From: Burkholderiales bacterium
GTDB taxonomy: Bacteria > Pseudomonadota > Gammaproteobacteria > Burkholderiales > CAIKXV01
Reading direction: 5' to 3'
Assembly: GCA_014379045.1 (NCBI GenBank)
Contig: JACMMK010000436.1
Span: 1 to 6,129, forward strand
DNA: 6,129 nt
The notes beneath the pieces were generated by a model that had not been told where the DNA came from, did no database searches, and saw only the letters and a list, made by a program, of their open reading frames with translations. Below are positions 5,715 to 6,129 of this stretch, one piece after another; position 1 is the stretch's first letter; every line of letters begins with the position of its first letter. Made by a program: the position numbers and the translations under genes.

Positions 5715-5811
5715 CGACGCGCAGTCGTTAACCAGGTCGAGCAACAGACCCCCCTCCTCTTCTGTTGACTCCTTGCTTCGGGCGCTCCTCACGGTGCGCC
5801 CGATTTTTTTT
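5715..5811 (+). ncRNA. Candidate rightward small RNA (or structured 3' UTR) with C-rich loop; 5' end unknown
   Basis: Plus-strand RNA module in three hairpins. A small one pairs CGAC with GTCG (5715-5727). The main one pairs GAGCAACAGA (5739-5748) with TCTGTTG and CTC (5761-5771, one bulged A5768), a 10-bp stem carrying the 12-base loop CCCCCCTCCTCT. The third is the intrinsic terminator. CUCC motifs recur in the main loop, in the linker (ACUCCUUG) and in the terminator loop. The C-rich loop and the U-tract lie on the same strand, as in the leftward RNA. No promoter was found, so it may be an independent RNA or the processed end of a long ABC transporter mRNA reading through from 5274. The true 5' end may lie further left. 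Confidence 0.42.
5779..5811 (+). terminator. Strong rightward intrinsic terminator overlapping the Bug-like gene's 3' end
   Basis: CGGGCGC (5779-5785) and GCGCCCG (5796-5802) form a 7-bp perfect GC-rich stem with a 10-base loop, followed after one A by eight Ts (5804-5811). On the minus strand the stem is followed by AAGCAAGG, so it does not terminate leftward transcription. It overlaps the last codons of the leftward gene: that gene's stop lies in the loop, and the T-run encodes its Lys-Lys. It must serve a rightward transcript, either the candidate small RNA or ABC transporter readthrough. Confidence 0.85.
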
Positions 5812-6129
5812 CGCCGAGATACTCGCCGCGTTCTCGAACGATCCGGGCCCGGAACCGGTCGCGAGCCTCGGTGGCGACGCTCAATCCGAGTTTTTCGAGA
5901 AAACTCTTCGACGCTTCCGTCGTCAACCCCGCGCCGATGGCACGCGCCAGGTGGTCGAGCGCCGTCGGCGACCAGTCCGGGCTCGCCAGCAGCCCGAACC
6001 AGCCGCCGGATTCGCCGAGGGGCAGCCCCAGCGGCGTGATCTCCTGCAGTGCGCCGTTGTCGATCCATGCAGCGATCAGCGCGAGCGGCAGCACGGCGGC
6101 ATCGACCTGGCCGCCCAGCAGCGCGTTCA
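5789..6129 (-). CDS. C-terminal part of a Bug/TctC-like periplasmic solute-binding protein
   Basis: The leftward frame is open from the window edge to a TGA at 5789-5791, giving 112 residues with no N-terminus. It begins NALLGGQVDAAVLPLALIAA, like the GG-VDA strand of tripartite tricarboxylate transporter receptors (Bug/TctC family). It continues with WFGLLASPDWSPTALDHLAR and a final helix region ending EKKSGAP. The WFGL-LA-P pattern and the LEKLGL segment fit that family, whose members bind carboxylates and other small organic acids in the periplasm. The stretch between the GGQVDA and WFGL motifs is shorter than usual and lacks the typical 'LPDVPT-E' segment, so it is a divergent member or a neighbouring family. 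The stop codon lies inside the loop of the rightward terminator. Leftward transcripts leaving this gene would enter the small-RNA region and could stop at 5385. Confidence 0.6.
   Translation of the reverse strand, partial: NALLGGQVDAAVLPLALIAAWIDNGALQEITPLGLPLGESGGWFGLLASPDWSPTALDHLARAIGAGLTTEASKSFLEKLGLSVATEARDRFRARIVRERGEYLGEKKSGAP

Noticed and set aside
5739..5771. Possible 4.5S (SRP) RNA, because the minus strand has GGGGGGTCTGTTGC, similar to the 5' end of E. coli 4.5S RNA
   Set aside because: The conserved SRP core (GGAAGCAGCC-type loops) and the closing 3' strand are absent on that strand.

Overview
The window is high-GC proteobacterial chromosome. The topoisomerase IV subunit reads like the betaproteobacterial ParE type, and a probable Bug/TctC-type periplasmic binding protein lies at the right edge, so a betaproteobacterium or a related high-GC gammaproteobacterium is likely. 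This is inferred from remembered family features, not from a database search.

Layout, left to right: (1) the first 21 codons of a leftward gene cut by the left edge (1-64, perhaps parC); (2) complete parE, leftward (206-2209), with a candidate sigma70 promoter about 190 bases upstream and a perfect DnaA box in its leader; (3) a leftward TSUP (TauE/SafE-like) membrane transporter (2493-3275); (4) a divergent control region of about 210 bases with a perfect 10-bp inverted repeat and a 12-bp palindrome; (5) a rightward fused ABC transporter of the YddA / SbmA-BacA-like class (3490-5274); (6) an intergenic stretch of about 515 bases (5275-5788) without a convincing protein gene but rich in RNA signals; (7) the C-terminal 112 residues of a leftward Bug-like solute-binding protein running off the right edge (5789-6129).

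The most notable region is 5385-5811. On the minus strand there is a complete small-RNA transcription unit: a sigma70-type promoter (TTGATT, 17 bases, TACACT), about 90 transcribed bases and a strong intrinsic terminator. The RNA carries three CCUCC-type motifs, one in a predicted loop reading UCCUCCUUU, which resembles the anti-Shine-Dalgarno tail of 16S rRNA. About 270 bases away and pointing the opposite way, the plus strand has a 10-bp hairpin with a 12-base loop CCCCCCTCCTCT followed by a second strong intrinsic terminator. In both cases the C-rich loop lies on the strand that carries the terminator U-tract. This suggests a divergent pair of orphan small RNAs built to pair with G-rich ribosome binding sites. 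The left unit is well supported by sequence; the right one lacks a visible promoter.

The protein genes look like ordinary core and transport functions with no mobile elements, tRNA or rRNA genes, or CRISPR arrays seen. No operon linking them is evident beyond parE and its possible downstream partner.
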